Shown here one piece after another: positions 32,715 to 43,514 of a stretch of 64,000 nucleotides of DNA. The DNA lies in contig JAVGWX010000002.1 in the NCBI GenBank assembly GCA_036924085.1, positions 52,206,105 through 52,270,104 on the forward strand. The letters run 5' to 3'. The stretch comes from Ariolimax columbianus. Lineage: Eukaryota; Mollusca; Gastropoda; Stylommatophora; Arionidae. The position numbers and the translations under genes are program-made. Position 1 is the stretch's first letter; every line of letters begins with the position of its first letter. The notes below the pieces were generated by a model. That model did not search any database. It worked only from the letters and a program-made list of their open reading frames with translations, and had not been told where the DNA came from.

Positions 32715-33185
32715 TTTCTTCTTTTGTCCTACTGCTCTTGTCGTGAGACATCGCAGAGAGGTGGGTTCCGTAGATTTCTTGTTATCACCATGTGGGAGGC
32801 TTGTGCTATCGTTAGGTGTAGCTTCTTGAGAGTGTCAGAGAAACCTTCGATCCATCGACATCGTGGTCTGCCTCTTGTTCGTGGACCGGAGACCTGCATA
32901 TGATACGCCTTTGGTGCAGGCTGGTCATAATGCATTCTGACTAAATGAACAAACCACTTGATTTGTTGAGAGTCAATGTAGGCCCTAACTGGGTTTGTCC
33001 CCCCTGTCTGGTGTTGCTGATTCGGTCACCGATTGTCTTTCCGGCTTCACCCCTCACACAGCGCATCTCACAGCTCTGGGTCTTACTCTTATGGGTTGCT
33101 AATAAGTACCAAGATTGACATTGGTAATACAATGTAGGAATACATAGTGTATTTATCAGCCTCCTCTTAGTTGAAAGATGCACCG
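32715..33185 (-). pseudogene. RTE-like LINE C-terminal fragment
   Basis: Minus strand, two frames: STKRRLINTLCIPTLYYQCQ and KTQSCEMRCVRG, then, after a shift, VRMHYDQPAPKAYH and GPRTRGRPRCRWIEGF. This is the post-RT domain with the arginine-rich GRP-R-RW motif, decayed and frameshifted. Confidence 0.8.
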
Positions 33186-33189
33186 TAGG

Positions 33190-33530
33190 ATGTTTTTTTT
33201 TTTTTTTTTTTTTTTTGCTTAGATGTTTGCCTCACTAGTTTCTATTGGCGGAGGCGCGCCATTTTCCACCCCAGACCGTAGTCCATTGGGCGATATCAGG
33301 ACGCATGAACCAGTGCTTGGGTGCATGTATGCGTCTGTATGTACCTATGCTAGGTTTGTGCGCCCTCAGAAGCTAGCCCAACCAAAGTGCAATGGAAGGG
33401 CTTTACCACGAGGGCGTGTGTGAAAGTTGTGCAAGGGTGTGACTGTAGGACAGAGTCAAATGAAACAGGGGGAGGTAAGAAGAGAGAGCAGGGGAAGAGT
33501 GGCCCCCAGGGTGAGTCCCGCCCATGACCG
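33190..33530 (-). mobile_element. poly(A)-tailed dispersed repeat, copy 2
   Basis: A run of about 28 T at 33189-33216 (poly(A) on the minus strand) is followed by TTTCTATTGGCGGAGGCGCG and a block ending CCAGTGCTTGG, matching 20342-20425. The body extends further here and includes AAGGGCTTTACCACGAGGGC. No coding potential. Confidence 0.65.
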
Positions 33531-33717
33531 TAGGATGTTTCAAAATCGGTACAATTTTATAGTAGACACTGTTCGCCTTCTGAATGTGAAATCTATCTGT
33601 CCACTCTGCGTCATCAGTGAACTTGAACTTGAAGTGTGAATACGTTTTATTGAGTACGCGTGAAATGTTGCTGGATGACGTGATGGAAACATGTGTATCG
33701 TAACAATTAACGCAACT

Positions 33718-33780
33718 TAACGTCTTTATACTGGTTTAGAAGACTCTGCAGAGTCTTTATACAACCAGTTTCTTGGAGAG
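33718..33780 (-). mobile_element. CR1-like 3'-end scrap
   Basis: AACTTAACGTCTTTATACTG, GTTTAGAAGACT and TATACAACCA match the 3' end of the CR1-like fragment at 5720-5790. Only the last 60 bp or so are present. Confidence 0.8.
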
Positions 33781-33789
33781 TGGTATTTA

Positions 33790-33900
33790 ACCGATGTGTG
33801 AGTCCACCTTAATAGACTCAAAACACTAGAGCTAAGTAGACCCGTAGCTAGTTAGGGACCATCTATAGCTGCTCTTAGAAAACCCAATGAGGGATGGTAC
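33790..33900. repeat. dispersed repeat pair, copy 1
   Basis: TTAACCGATGTGTGAGTCCA, AACACTAGAGC and CATCTAT...GCTGCTCTTA recur in order at 53003-53095. Class unknown. Confidence 0.65.
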
Positions 33901-34865
33901 AAATACATTTTGGGTAGATTTGTAGCTGGAATTTTGTCCGGGAAGAGGCTGTTAAGCCTCTAATTGTCAGCCTCTAACTCTCAAACTTCTAATTGGCAAT
34001 TTATTCAAAAATAAGAAGATCATGATGATGATGATTTTCCCTTTCGCGTCTATAGAAGCATAAGGGCTGTATTACAGCTGGTCCATTTACTGGACCTTCA
34101 TTTACATTGTCGGTTTATGTAGCAGTATTTTTATAATGATGAGATTGCTAGTCCAGTGCACATCAGTTTTCAGCTGCCTTTTACTACGTGCGCAACCGGT
34201 TACAGAGGTCTTATTCTTGTCACTGCGACTAACAAGCAGTGTGCCCAATTAAATTGAGAATCGTTTCCAACTGCCTGTACCATCTACAAAACAAAAAAGG
34301 CTAAACTACAAGCCGCGTTTAGATAGATCTCCGTCGTTCTCTTATCTACACTGCTACAAAACCACAGCAACTGTTCTGCTGGGAATGATTAGGAGAAGAC
34401 ATTTTCGGAAATCTGCATGTGCGTATTTTTTATTTGTATTTGGAGAGAGAGAAAAATTAAGTCAGGTCATTTTGAAATAAGAAAAATGAAGACACCGAGA
34501 ACACAACAGGATCACAACGAGAGACAGAATGTACGAGTGTACTAATGTGGCCTGAAGTGTTTACATCCGCAGTACCGTTGCTCTTAGCGACATTGTTTTA
34601 CAAAAGGCAGGTGGTGGGTGGGATAGTTGAAGAAGTTACTACGTCATCTAAAGTCGTCACACAAAATATTCTTGTAGCTGTAAGTGCGATATATTGGAAC
34701 AACAACAACAAAAATCATTATAAATTCGTCACACAAAACAGGCTATCTTATAGGTGACAACGCTATATGTTTGAAAATCAATAAAAGCCTTCATAAACTC
34801 GCCACACAAAACATGAGATATTGCTATAAATTAACTAAAGAAAGGTCCAGATTAGATATCAGGAC
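33901..34865. other. no gene seen
   Basis: AT-rich. Two or three short direct repeats around CACACAAAACA (34655-34815). Nothing else. Confidence 0.45.
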
Positions 34866-34867
34866 TT

Positions 34868-35045
34868 TTTTTTTTTTAGTCAGAGAGTGGTGAATGATTA
34901 AAATGCATTGCCACAGGATGTAGTGGAGATAAGGACAATTAATGCATTTATTAATAGATTGGATGCGCATAGCTCTTAGAGCAAGGAAATGTAAATGAAA
35001 CTGTCTTCTAAACCAGTATAAAGATGTTAAGTTAAAGATGTTAAG
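34868..35045 (+). pseudogene. CR1-like LINE 3'-end fragment
   Basis: Plus-strand translation gives VREW*MIKMHCHRM-like in one frame and VSERVVNDWNALPQDVVE, then NAFINRLDAH, in another. This is the C-terminal tail common in CR1/L2 elements. It is followed by CTTCTAAACCAGTATAAAGA and GTTAAGTTAAAG tail units, as at 5720. Confidence 0.82.
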
Positions 35046-35049
35046 TTCA

Positions 35050-35268
35050 CCAGAAGGTGCTGGGTTCGATCCTCATCACAGCACCGGCCGTTACCCCGGG
35101 GAAGCAAACCCTTAGAAAATGCAGGAGGAAGAAGCAGACCCTTACATAAAATGCAGGCTGAAGTCGGATGCACTGGGCCGACAGGCGCAAAATAAAAACC
35201 ACAGTGTAACGCACACACGCCTTGGGGAATAGATAAATAAGGCGAACGCAACCAAAAAAAAAAATCAA
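35050..35268 (+). mobile_element. SINE family B, 5' truncated
   Basis: Begins at GAAGGTGCTGGGTTCGATCC (tRNA B-box region), lacks the A box, and continues with AAGCAAACCCTTAGAAAATG, the core GCTGAAGTCGGATGCACTGG and an A-rich tail. It sits directly behind the CR1-like tail at 35045. Confidence 0.85.
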
Positions 35269-35814
35269 AACAAAAAAAGTTCAGTTATCTTGTTTGAACA
35301 TCACCAAAAGTCTTCATGAAGTCGTCACATAAAACATGAGATATCTTATGGATGACACACAATACGATATATATGATCATCAGTAGAAGTCTTGTAAAAT
35401 TGTCACACAAAACAGAGATTTCTGGTGATTGCGAATGTAAAATAATAGTACATCAACATCGCATACTCTCATACATCATATAGAATATAACTTAAGGAAA
35501 CAGTTATCAGCTTGAGGATATTGTTATCTCCGTAAAGATTGTCTGCGGGGACTTTCGTTGATATTTTTCATCCTTGTGTTAGTGAGTATCTCAGTCTTTT
35601 GTGGCATGTCTAACGAATACTACCTGCTCACATCTGTCGAGCTGGTAATGTGCGTTGTTGTGTTTTGATCTGAATTCTCTGCTTCCCACTTGTTCCTGTA
35701 TCTAGTTCAGTTTAGTTTAGTCGAAGAATCAACGTCATTGCACGCGGTTTAACCCATAAGTGCTTTGTTCTTCTCTATATTTTGGGAGAATCTCGGCACA
35801 ATGATGGTAACCGG

Positions 35815-36100
35815 CGAGGATCCGGTAATAGATTGTGTAGATTTTTAACACAATTTTCAAATTTGCCAGATCATCGGCCTACTCTTTTCAATTTGCAACT
35901 GCAGACGGATTTTTAACATGCACGCACTGCACACGGGCGTCCTAGCTCTACTACCCAGAGATCAGGGAAAATACAAGAAAATCTACGTGAAAAAATCCTG
36001 GTATCCCCGTGGTTTGACCCTGCGACCTCCAGCCCCCCGAGGCCAATGTCTTACCTCGAGACAACTCAGTCGCTCTGGTAATCTCCTAGCCTCTTGATGT
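35815..36100 (-). mobile_element. possible tRNA-derived SINE
   Basis: The minus strand reads GCGACTGAGTTGTCTCGAGG, then ACATTGGCCTCG, then GGTCGCAGGGTCAAACC about 30 bp later. This resembles the A-box/B-box spacing of a Ser/Leu-type tRNA head. No second copy in the window, so the call is tentative. Confidence 0.4.
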
Positions 36101-36255
36101 TCTACCTATATCAGGTTGAGTTAGCTTTCCATCTTCTCTTGACTGGCAACCTTTTCACTGCCCTGATGTTCCAATGTATCAACAATCAGGTGTGTTTCTA
36201 AAGTCGCCACACAGAAGAAGAGTTGTCTACAAGTTGTGATTGTAATATCGTTGTA

Positions 36256-36985
36256 CAGTTCAGTTCAGTTCAGTACAATACAGTTCAGTTCAGTTCAGTT
36301 TAGTTCAGTACAGTAGAGTTCAGTTCAGTTCAGTACAGTTCAGTTCAGTACAGTACAGTTCAGTACAGTTCAGTTCAGTTCAGTACAGTGCAGTTCAGTT
36401 CAGTTCAGTACAGTTCAGTACAGTTCAGTACAGTTCAGTGCAGTTCAGTACAGTTCAGTTCAGTACAGTTCAGTTCAGTACAGTACAGTACAGTTCAGTT
36501 CAGTACAGTACAGTTCAGTTCAGTTCAGTACAGTTCAGTTCAGTAGAGTTCAGTACAGTACAGTTCAGCTTAGTTCAGTACATTTCAGTTCAGTTTAGTT
36601 CAGTACAGTAGAGTTCAGTTCAGTACAGTTCAGTTCAGTTTAGTTCAGTACAGTTCAGTACAGTACAGTCCAGTACAGTTCAGTTCAGTACAGTTCAGTA
36701 CAGGTCAGTTCAGTACAGTTCAATTCAGTTCAGTACAGTACAGGTCAGTTCAGTTTAGTACAGCTTAGTACAGTTCAGTACAGTTCAGTCCAGTACAGTT
36801 CAGTTCAGTCCAGTACAGTACAGTTCAGTCCAGTACAGTTCAGTTCAGTACAGTTCAGTACAGTTCAGTTCAGTACAGTTCAGTACAGTTCAATTCAGTA
36901 CAGTTCAGTTCAGTACAGTTCAGTTCAGTACAGTTCAGTACAGTTCAGTTCAGTACAGTTCAGTACAGTTCAGTTCAGTTCAATG
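36256..36985. repeat. pentanucleotide array (AGTTC/AGTAC)n
   Basis: About 730 bp made almost wholly of CAGTT and CAGTA pentamers in irregular order. The reverse complement (CTGAA units) equals the tail of the RTE fragment at 18700-18728. Confidence 0.96.
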
Positions 36986-37059
36986 TATCAAATACGTTAT
37001 TATTATTTTTATGTTCCACGAGATACGTCCCCGTTCTTCTGTATGCCCACATTTCAAAG

Positions 37060-37190
37060 CCATTTCACGATCTTAACACACCTGGTTCGAATCCCGCCGT
37101 GTCCAGTTTGGCAGACACTGGTGTTTTTCTCGGCGCGATCGCTCCTCCACGTACGGAAATGAATGGCAACCTACCGTACTGAACACCTTC
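37060..37190 (+). mobile_element. possible SINE scrap with a B box
   Basis: CTGGTTCGAATCCCGCC is a strong pol III B-box sequence, but no A box is visible at the expected distance and no related copy is present. Very tentative. Confidence 0.25.
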
Positions 37191-37279
37191 CAAGAAACTT
37201 ATGACAGCCAAATCGGTTGGCGGATGTAAGAAGCGACATTCTGCAAAGGACATGCTACTTCCTTTGTTCGGTGCCTACA

Positions 37280-37653
37280 AATAAGAACGTGAGTTAACGA
37301 AAGATCTTCCGAGACCAGTTCAGGATAATGTTGTTGCGTTAACGCACGTCCTTCTTTAAACATCGTTGCCCAGTTCTTCACTGTTGTCTTCGACACACTT
37401 TTGTCCCCATACACTGCCTGTATTCTGCGACGAATATCAACTGGTCGACACATTTCATCTATTAGAAACCATATCACACCCGCCATGTTTTCAACCGTTT
37501 TACTGAGGAAAATATGTGTCGGAGGATAATGAAATTTTGCAAACTTTACGGTTAATATGTGTTGTTTACACCAGAAGTGACGTCATCATGCGCATCGTAC
37601 GTATGTTCGTTCACTTGTTGCAGTTTGACCCTATTTCATTTGAACACGCCTTG
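37280..37653 (-). mobile_element. mariner-derived palindromic element, one arm nearly lost
   Basis: On the minus strand, from the terminal repeat AACACGCCTTG (ending at 37653 next to TA), it contains ATGGCGGGTGTGAT and a frame reading CRPVDIRRRIQAVYGDKSV and SKTTVKNWATMFKEGRALT, the N-terminal helix-turn-helix of a mariner transposase. After about 85 codons the sequence turns into an inverted repeat: GAGTTAACGAAAGATCTTCC and GAGACC on one side and GTTAACGCACGTCC on the other. The same centre occurs in the complete palindrome at 49784-50507. The opposite arm is reduced to about 30 bp. The catalytic DDD/E domain is absent. Confidence 0.82.
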
Positions 37654-37669
37654 TATATAATTGTGTCTA

Positions 37670-39600
37670 TGGTAATATAATAATCATAAATGTTTGCTTC
37701 GGCATTATTGAGCCGTTGTGTTGATCAAACACTATCACGTGTTGAAGCAGAATAAGACACTGCACGTTGCAAGTCTAATTAAACTTCTAATATCCAAGGA
37801 TGAAGCCCTGACGCATTGTTGTTTCATGGTAAGTGTGCCGACCCAGGGGACTTCTTGGGGGAGCCGAGTACTACGAGGATTATAGGCATCACTCAGCGTG
37901 GGAGCGATGTGTCTCCGGCAGACCGCTCACCGGGCGGGGCTCAATCTCTTTCGGTGATATGTTAGTCCACTATTGGTCCATGTGTAATTTCCCAGCAACA
38001 CCAAAACCGGATCTATCAGCAATCAGAGCGAAGAACGCCAATCTCGTGAAGTCCAGTCATGCGCACCGGAGCGTGGAATTACGACACAGGATAACTGAAA
38101 TACTATTTCAAATATCCGATTACTATTTTCGGATAATTGGAGGTAAAAACACCCCAGAATGAACGAACTAACTAATCCAAATTGAAAACTACAACACGTC
38201 TCTGTGGACACGAGTGTAAGTCTTCGACTAATGTGAATTCCAGTCAAATCCCTGGCTTGTGGCAACCATAATGGACCATAACACGAGAGCAAAATCTGAT
38301 CCACCGCCTGTTTTGCGCCATCTTTGTTGCCCTCTGGAAATGTCGGTTTCACTTAACGTTCTTTGATTTGTAATCGTGGTTTTCAAGGACCTAGCCATGG
38401 CGTTCATCGCGTCAGTTGGGGTATAGAAACTTTTACATCCGTAAAACCACATAAGATGAAGGTAGCAAATTTATACAAACCTCTTGATGGGATGATCTCT
38501 CTATATTCATTATCCACTCGTGGTGAAGTCTTCACACTGCACCTTTCAAAGCAAAGGATGCAACTGGACGAAACCGCTTATTAATGAGCTTAAGTCACGG
38601 TCTCAGGTCTCATTGCTCATTCTCGTACAGTTGTTAAAGTATCTCTGCGCACAGCAAAGATCGTATCTGTCATTTCAGTATAGAAGTGCCACAATGATAC
38701 GTCGCCGATCTTCATCGGTATTTGCTACATCATATCATTGCGAAGTTAGTCTATTATTAGATGTTTAAGCTCAAGCTAAACGTTCTCCCATCTCCAATAT
38801 CTGCACTCTCTATCGATGGTGGTGAAAACTTGGTGGTCGGCTGTCACTCTATCACCATTATGAATTAATTCTTCCAATTTAATTATAGTCTCAGCTGTGG
38901 TCACGTGTTAAAAGCGTATGCTCTGAAGGAGCAATACATGCAAACACTCCATTAATAAACATCCTCTTGTGTCTGCGGTGTTGTGTACACTTTATGGCTT
39001 TTTCTGCTGTGGCTTGCTAATAGTCTTTGACTTGGGTCAGTTCACATTTATTGTATTGACGTTTCTCCAAGCATGCGTCTGATCTTCACATTTGGGGGCA
39101 CCCAAATACAACCGATAACCAATCACTTTTTCCCATTCTGGCTACGTTTTAACATTTCATCCTCTAACCTGACAGGGTGAGGATGCATAGTCGATAAACG
39201 AGGATTAACAGGAGCAGTTGATGGTATAGGATAAGGCCCAGTCGCTGCTCAAGTTTTGCATTTACAATTGTCATGTGCTACCAAACCTGGTTTGTTTATT
39301 TTATGGTTTGATCTTCGTGTTATTTTTACGACACGGTGTTATCAAATATTGTGCACGTGATATTTCATCCTATCACGCTTTTTAATGAATGTCTACACAC
39401 AACGCAGTGTTAAGGAGATCAAGCCGTTCGATGAACTGTTCAAGCATCGCCACGTCACAACAACTTTGATGGGATTAAGCTTTTAGCTGGACTTCACACA
39501 CATACACGCACACGCACGCACGTCGTACGCACACATACAACATACACACGCGCGTGCACACACAATTCCATGACATTTACTGTAAGGTCCTACGTACGTC
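37670..39600. other. no gene seen
   Basis: Unique-looking sequence with a CA/CG microsatellite at about 39500-39560. A 109-codon frame at 37833-38162 has no recognisable domain, and I do not call it a gene. Confidence 0.45.
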
Positions 39601-39639
39601 TCTGACAATGTAGAGGTCGATAAGTGTCGGCCCTGTAAG

Positions 39640-40330
39640 TGAGAATGTCATTTGGAAATATTCATGCTAAGCGTGGTCCTACGTGTCATATACATCGATG
39701 GATCAGTGCTGCGCAGCGGGATATCAGGATGGGGCTTCTCGGTTAGAATGAGAGGACCGGTCATTGCCGAGTGCAGTAGGGGATACATGTCAACAACCTC
39801 CAGTTTGAGAATGGAGATGGAAGCAGTGGCCTTAGCGCTGAGGTGGATATCTCAGACTTCTATAACAAGGGCAGTCATCGTGACAGATGCGCAAGCCGTA
39901 CTTCAGAAGGTACAGAAGGGATGGCGTAGGTACGAGGGGATAGCAGCTGTTGATGTCTCAAACCTCCAGGGGTTGACATGGATCTACTCCTAATCGTGAT
40001 GGGGGTTCAGGACAATGAAAGAACTAAGATCTTGGCTTCACAAGCTCCCATCATAGGCACGTTAGTGATGGATGGGAATGCCATTTTGAAATCAATCAAT
40101 GACCGCATGTTAGATGAGGGCATTGCAATAGATGAAGCAGCAATCCACAGGCTGCAACGTTTTGTCATTAAACGAAGTTCGAGCGGAGAGGACGGAGCAA
40201 GAGAGTGTACAACCAGCGAGATACAGGGACCATCAACATCCATACACTGCGATATTTGCTGAGAGAGACTGAGCACCTACGGATATGCCCGGCGTGCAGT
40301 GACGTCAATTCTTGAAAACAGAAACAGAAA
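39640..40330 (+). pseudogene. LINE RNase H domain relic
   Basis: The first frame reads IYIDGSVLRSGISGWGF, MEMEAVALALRWIS, AVIVTDAQAVLQKVQKGW and LTWIYS. A frameshift then leads to GVQDNERTKILASQAP, where a catalytic Asp would be expected (family pattern NERAD). Then comes a helical tail and, in a third frame, TEHLRICPAC. This is an RNase H with Asp, Glu and Asp of the active site visible but the last acidic position lost. It differs clearly from the I-like family above, so it is another LINE clade. Confidence 0.78.
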
Positions 40331-40700
40331 CATTGGTCAAGTGTTTTGGAGTTTGACTACGGGTATTATGTAAACCTTAATAAATAAGAAAAACAAATGT
40401 GAGAGTAGAGATACTGGGTGAAGTCCATGACGTTGTACACAAGTTCTGATGACCATGATCTCCTGCGGAGTCCAACTGTTCTCTCGTTCAAGACAGCCGC
40501 TGTTCAGCCATGGCCTACTCTAAATCTACAGATGGTCATGGTTCAGCTCACCAATCATGGGTTAATTCCATATTTTCTCAAACCGCACATGAAGGTCCCA
40601 AAATCCACTCTGGTATGTGCATCCTTCACGTCGATGACCAAACAGCCCTCGTGTCTTATGAAGAAATTAGGATCCAACACGTGCTGCAGTAATTTAACGG
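40331..40700. other. no gene seen
   Basis: Short frames only. No motif recognised. Confidence 0.4.
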
Positions 40701-40726
40701 AATAATTAAAATTGTAGTAATATTAA

Positions 40727-40915
40727 TTGTAGTAGTAGTAGTAGTAAAGCAGTAGTATTTGTAGTGGCAGTCATGTACTGGTAGTAGTGGTGGTGGTATT
40801 AGTAGTTGTGGTGGTAGTAATGGTGTTAGTAGTAGTAGTAGTAGTAGTGGTGATGGTGGTGGTGGTAGTGGTAGTAGTAGTAGTAGTAGTAGTAGTAGTG
40901 ATGGTGGTGGTGGTG

Positions 40916-40969
<54 letters not shown>

Positions 40970-40990
40970 ATGGTGGTGGTGGTGGTGGCG

Positions 40991-41077
<87 letters not shown>

Positions 41078-41083
41078 TTAATA
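40727..41083. repeat. (GTA)n/(GTG)n trinucleotide array
   Basis: About 350 bp of GTA, GTG and GAT triplets, purest at 41000-41080. The long valine and leucine frames here are artefacts. Confidence 0.96.
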
Positions 41084-41434
41084 GTTCTTCGTCTTCTTTA
41101 TACATTCTCAGATCAAGGTTCCGGATTTTCCTTCAAAGAATACCGTTGTTTGTAAGGCTGTTTCATCTCCATACAGCTTTTGTCTCATATCTGTCTCACG
41201 AGGCCAGTATTGTTCTCTCTTTTCCTGCGTGAGCATGCAGCTTTGCAGGATGTGTTCCGCGGTCATGATATGCTCCCCACATGGGCACCTGTCATCTATC
41301 ACAATCCTCATTTTGTTGTAAAGATTACCCTTGAGTCTGTTGTGCCCAGTTCTCAGTCTGAAGATGATGACTTGCTCTTCTCTAGTTAAATTAAAGTAAC
41401 TGCCTTATTTTCGGAAGTCGGGGTGTTGATCAGC

Positions 41435-42286
41435 CTATTTTACCCTGAAGTTGGCTTTAATTGTGGTCTTGGCCTCCTTAAATGTGATGATCAGGTCTGT
41501 TTGTGGAAATATTCCTCCACACTTTGCTAGTTTGTCTGCAGCTTCATTGCCTTTAATATTGCAGTGGGATCGAATCCACTGTATGGCCAACCTTGGGTGT
41601 TCTGTTGAAAGTTGTGTCTGGGAGTATATACATTGAACGAGATCGTGATATTTGTGTTGTTTTAGCGCTGCTAATGCTAACGTGGCCTCAGTCAGGAATA
41701 CTAAGTTCTCTTGATTAATATCTTTACCTTGGATTACAAGCTCAGCTGCGGCAGCCAGTGCCTCTGCTTCTGCACGGAAGTTTTTAGAGTATGTTCTCGT
41801 TGTTACTCGAGTTTTTTTTTCTCCATTCCTTAGTCTGTAATAGACCCCTCCACCTCCATTGGGCGGGGCTTTGTTAGACGAGCCATCTGTATATACGTAT
41901 ATCCATGTTTCTGGCGGGTATACTCTCCTAAGATATTCTTCTGTGATCAATTTATTTTCTATTGCCTTTTTCACCATACCCTCTATGGTTTCCTCCATCT
42001 CAGGGGATTTAGCTTTTTTTCCAAGGTGAAATTTGGCTTCTTTTTTTGTTGTTTGGTGGCATCCCAGGATCTCTGTTGCAATATCTATGAGAGCTGCGTT
42101 AAGATACTCTGTAACTGTATCTGTATCCAGTCCCTTTCTGAGAGCCAACAGTGGCGCAAATCTCCCTCCCACTTTTGCTTGGAACACTTCGGTGATTTTT
42201 GGGTCCATTAGTTTGTCCAAGTCAAACTTTAGCCTGGTCATTTCCTTCTTTGCGACTCCCCTCAATCGCAGACGCTTGGTCATCAT
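41435..42286 (-). pseudogene. chimeric 283-codon ORF: RTE endonuclease tail fused to I-like RNase H
   Basis: A single open frame crosses the left edge of the RTE insertion. Residues 1-83 (RLRLRGVAKKEMTRLKFD...EILGCHQTTKK) are the end of an RTE endonuclease and its linker. From about residue 84 (KFHLGKKAKSPEM) the frame is the I-like LINE: RNase H with YTDGS at 132-136, NFRAEAEAL, and SHCNIKGNEAADKLAK. The third catalytic position reads LTEA instead of LTDA, so catalysis is doubtful. The fusion is a product of the insertion, not evidence of a gene. It lacks any visible promoter. Confidence 0.85.
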
Positions 42287-43514
42287 AACCAGATCGTGGT
42301 CGCTTCCTATATCAGCTCCGGGGAAACTTCTCGTTTTGTCGGTGTTGATGCTCGATCGGAATCTTCTCTGGACCAGTAATAGTCAATCTGGATGTGCACT
42401 TCCTTGCTTGGGTTATGCCATGTCCAACGTCTCGACGGCTTGTTTAACCCAAATTTATTTGCCACCAACAGCTGGTTGCATCTTGCAAATTCTAGGAGTC
42501 CTTGAACACCTGTATAACAAGGCGTCTAGCGCAGTTCTTGTGAATGGGAGGCGAGGGGACTGGATTCGCACATCAGTTGGTGTTAGACAGGGGCGTACAC
42601 TCTCTCCAACTCTTTTCAATATATTCCTTGAAGGAATTATGAGTGAGGCACTTGAAGGTCACGTTGGTACTGTCAAGATAGGGGGCCGAACGATTACCAA
42701 CCTTCGTTTTGCAGATGATAGCGACGGGTTGGCGGGTTCAGAAGCAGAACTCCAGGAATGGGCCAGAAGGCTCGATGAAACAGCTCTTGACTATGGTATG
42801 GGGATAAACGTTGGAAAGACAAAATTAATGACCAACAACGCCACGGACTTCAACACCCGGATAAAAGCTAATGGCCAGGAACTCGAAGTGGTTGACCGTT
42901 TTAAATATCTTGGGTCGATTGTCAGTGATGAAGGATCAAAATGTGAGGTGTTGGCCAGAATAGCACAGACAATAGCGGCGCTTGCACGGCTTAACAAAAT
43001 CTGGCAAGATAAACGGTTAGCACTACGCACGAAAATCAGATTAATGCGTACACTGGTCCTGTCAATATTCCTCTATGCGTGTGAGACATGGACAGTTACA
43101 GCTGACCTTCAACGAAGGATACAGGCCTTGGAGATGAGATGTTTCCGAAAACTTTTAAACCTCACGTACAAAGATCGAGTTACAAATGAGGAGATACGAG
43201 ATAGAATTAAAACAGCAATATGGCCTTTTGAAGACCTCTTGGCAACTGTCAAAAAAAGGAAACTCACTTGGTACGGTCACATATCGAGATCAAATAGTTT
43301 TGCAAATACAATCCTCCACGGAAAGGTGCATGGCAGACGACGAAGAGGCCGACCCAAAAAGAGATTGGAGGACAACATAAAAGAATGGACCAGTCTCCGA
43401 CCAGATGAGTCACAGGCAGTGGCATCTGACAGAGAGGGGTGGCGTGGGGTTGTGAGGATGTCTTCATGTGTGCCCCAACAACCTCACCGGTTACGGGTAT
43501 GACCTGACCTGACC
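42037..43514 (+). mobile_element. RTE-like LINE with inverted 5' half and 10-bp TSD
   Basis: The direct repeat TGAAATTTGG lies at 42027-42036 and 43515-43524. Inside, 42500-43514 reads on the + strand: LEHLYNKASSAVLVNGRRGD, VGVRQGRTLSPTLFNIFLEG, FADDSDGLAGSEAEL, ANGQELEVVDRFKYLGS, ACETWTVTADLQRR, TWYGHISRSN and GRRRRGRPKKRLED, then a GACCT pentamer tail. The segment 42037-42500 reads on the minus strand and is the endonuclease of the same kind of element (FARCNQLLVANKFGLNKPSR, RWTWHNPSKEVHIQIDY, then the linker). The middle, including the first RT catalytic block, is missing at the inversion joint. Confidence 0.9.
42500..43502 (+). pseudogene. RTE reverse transcriptase C-terminal half
   Basis: The open frame covers the second half of the RT (GVRQGRTLSPTLF, then FADDSDG) and the whole C-terminal domain. 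It is intact for about 330 codons but lacks endonuclease and the first RT Asp, so it cannot act alone. The open frame extends left to 42033, but that part is antisense to the inverted endonuclease and is not coding. It shares its C-terminal sequence with the copy at 18030-18728. Confidence 0.87.

Noticed and set aside
37833..38162. 109-codon hypothetical protein
   Set aside because: No signal, domain, repeat or splice context. Composition like its surroundings.
41451..42211. Plus-strand frames over the chimeric ORF
   Set aside because: Antisense shadows of the RNase H region.
42033..43502. A single 489-codon reverse transcriptase gene
   Set aside because: Only about 42500 onward is RT. The first 155 codons are antisense to the inverted endonuclease segment.
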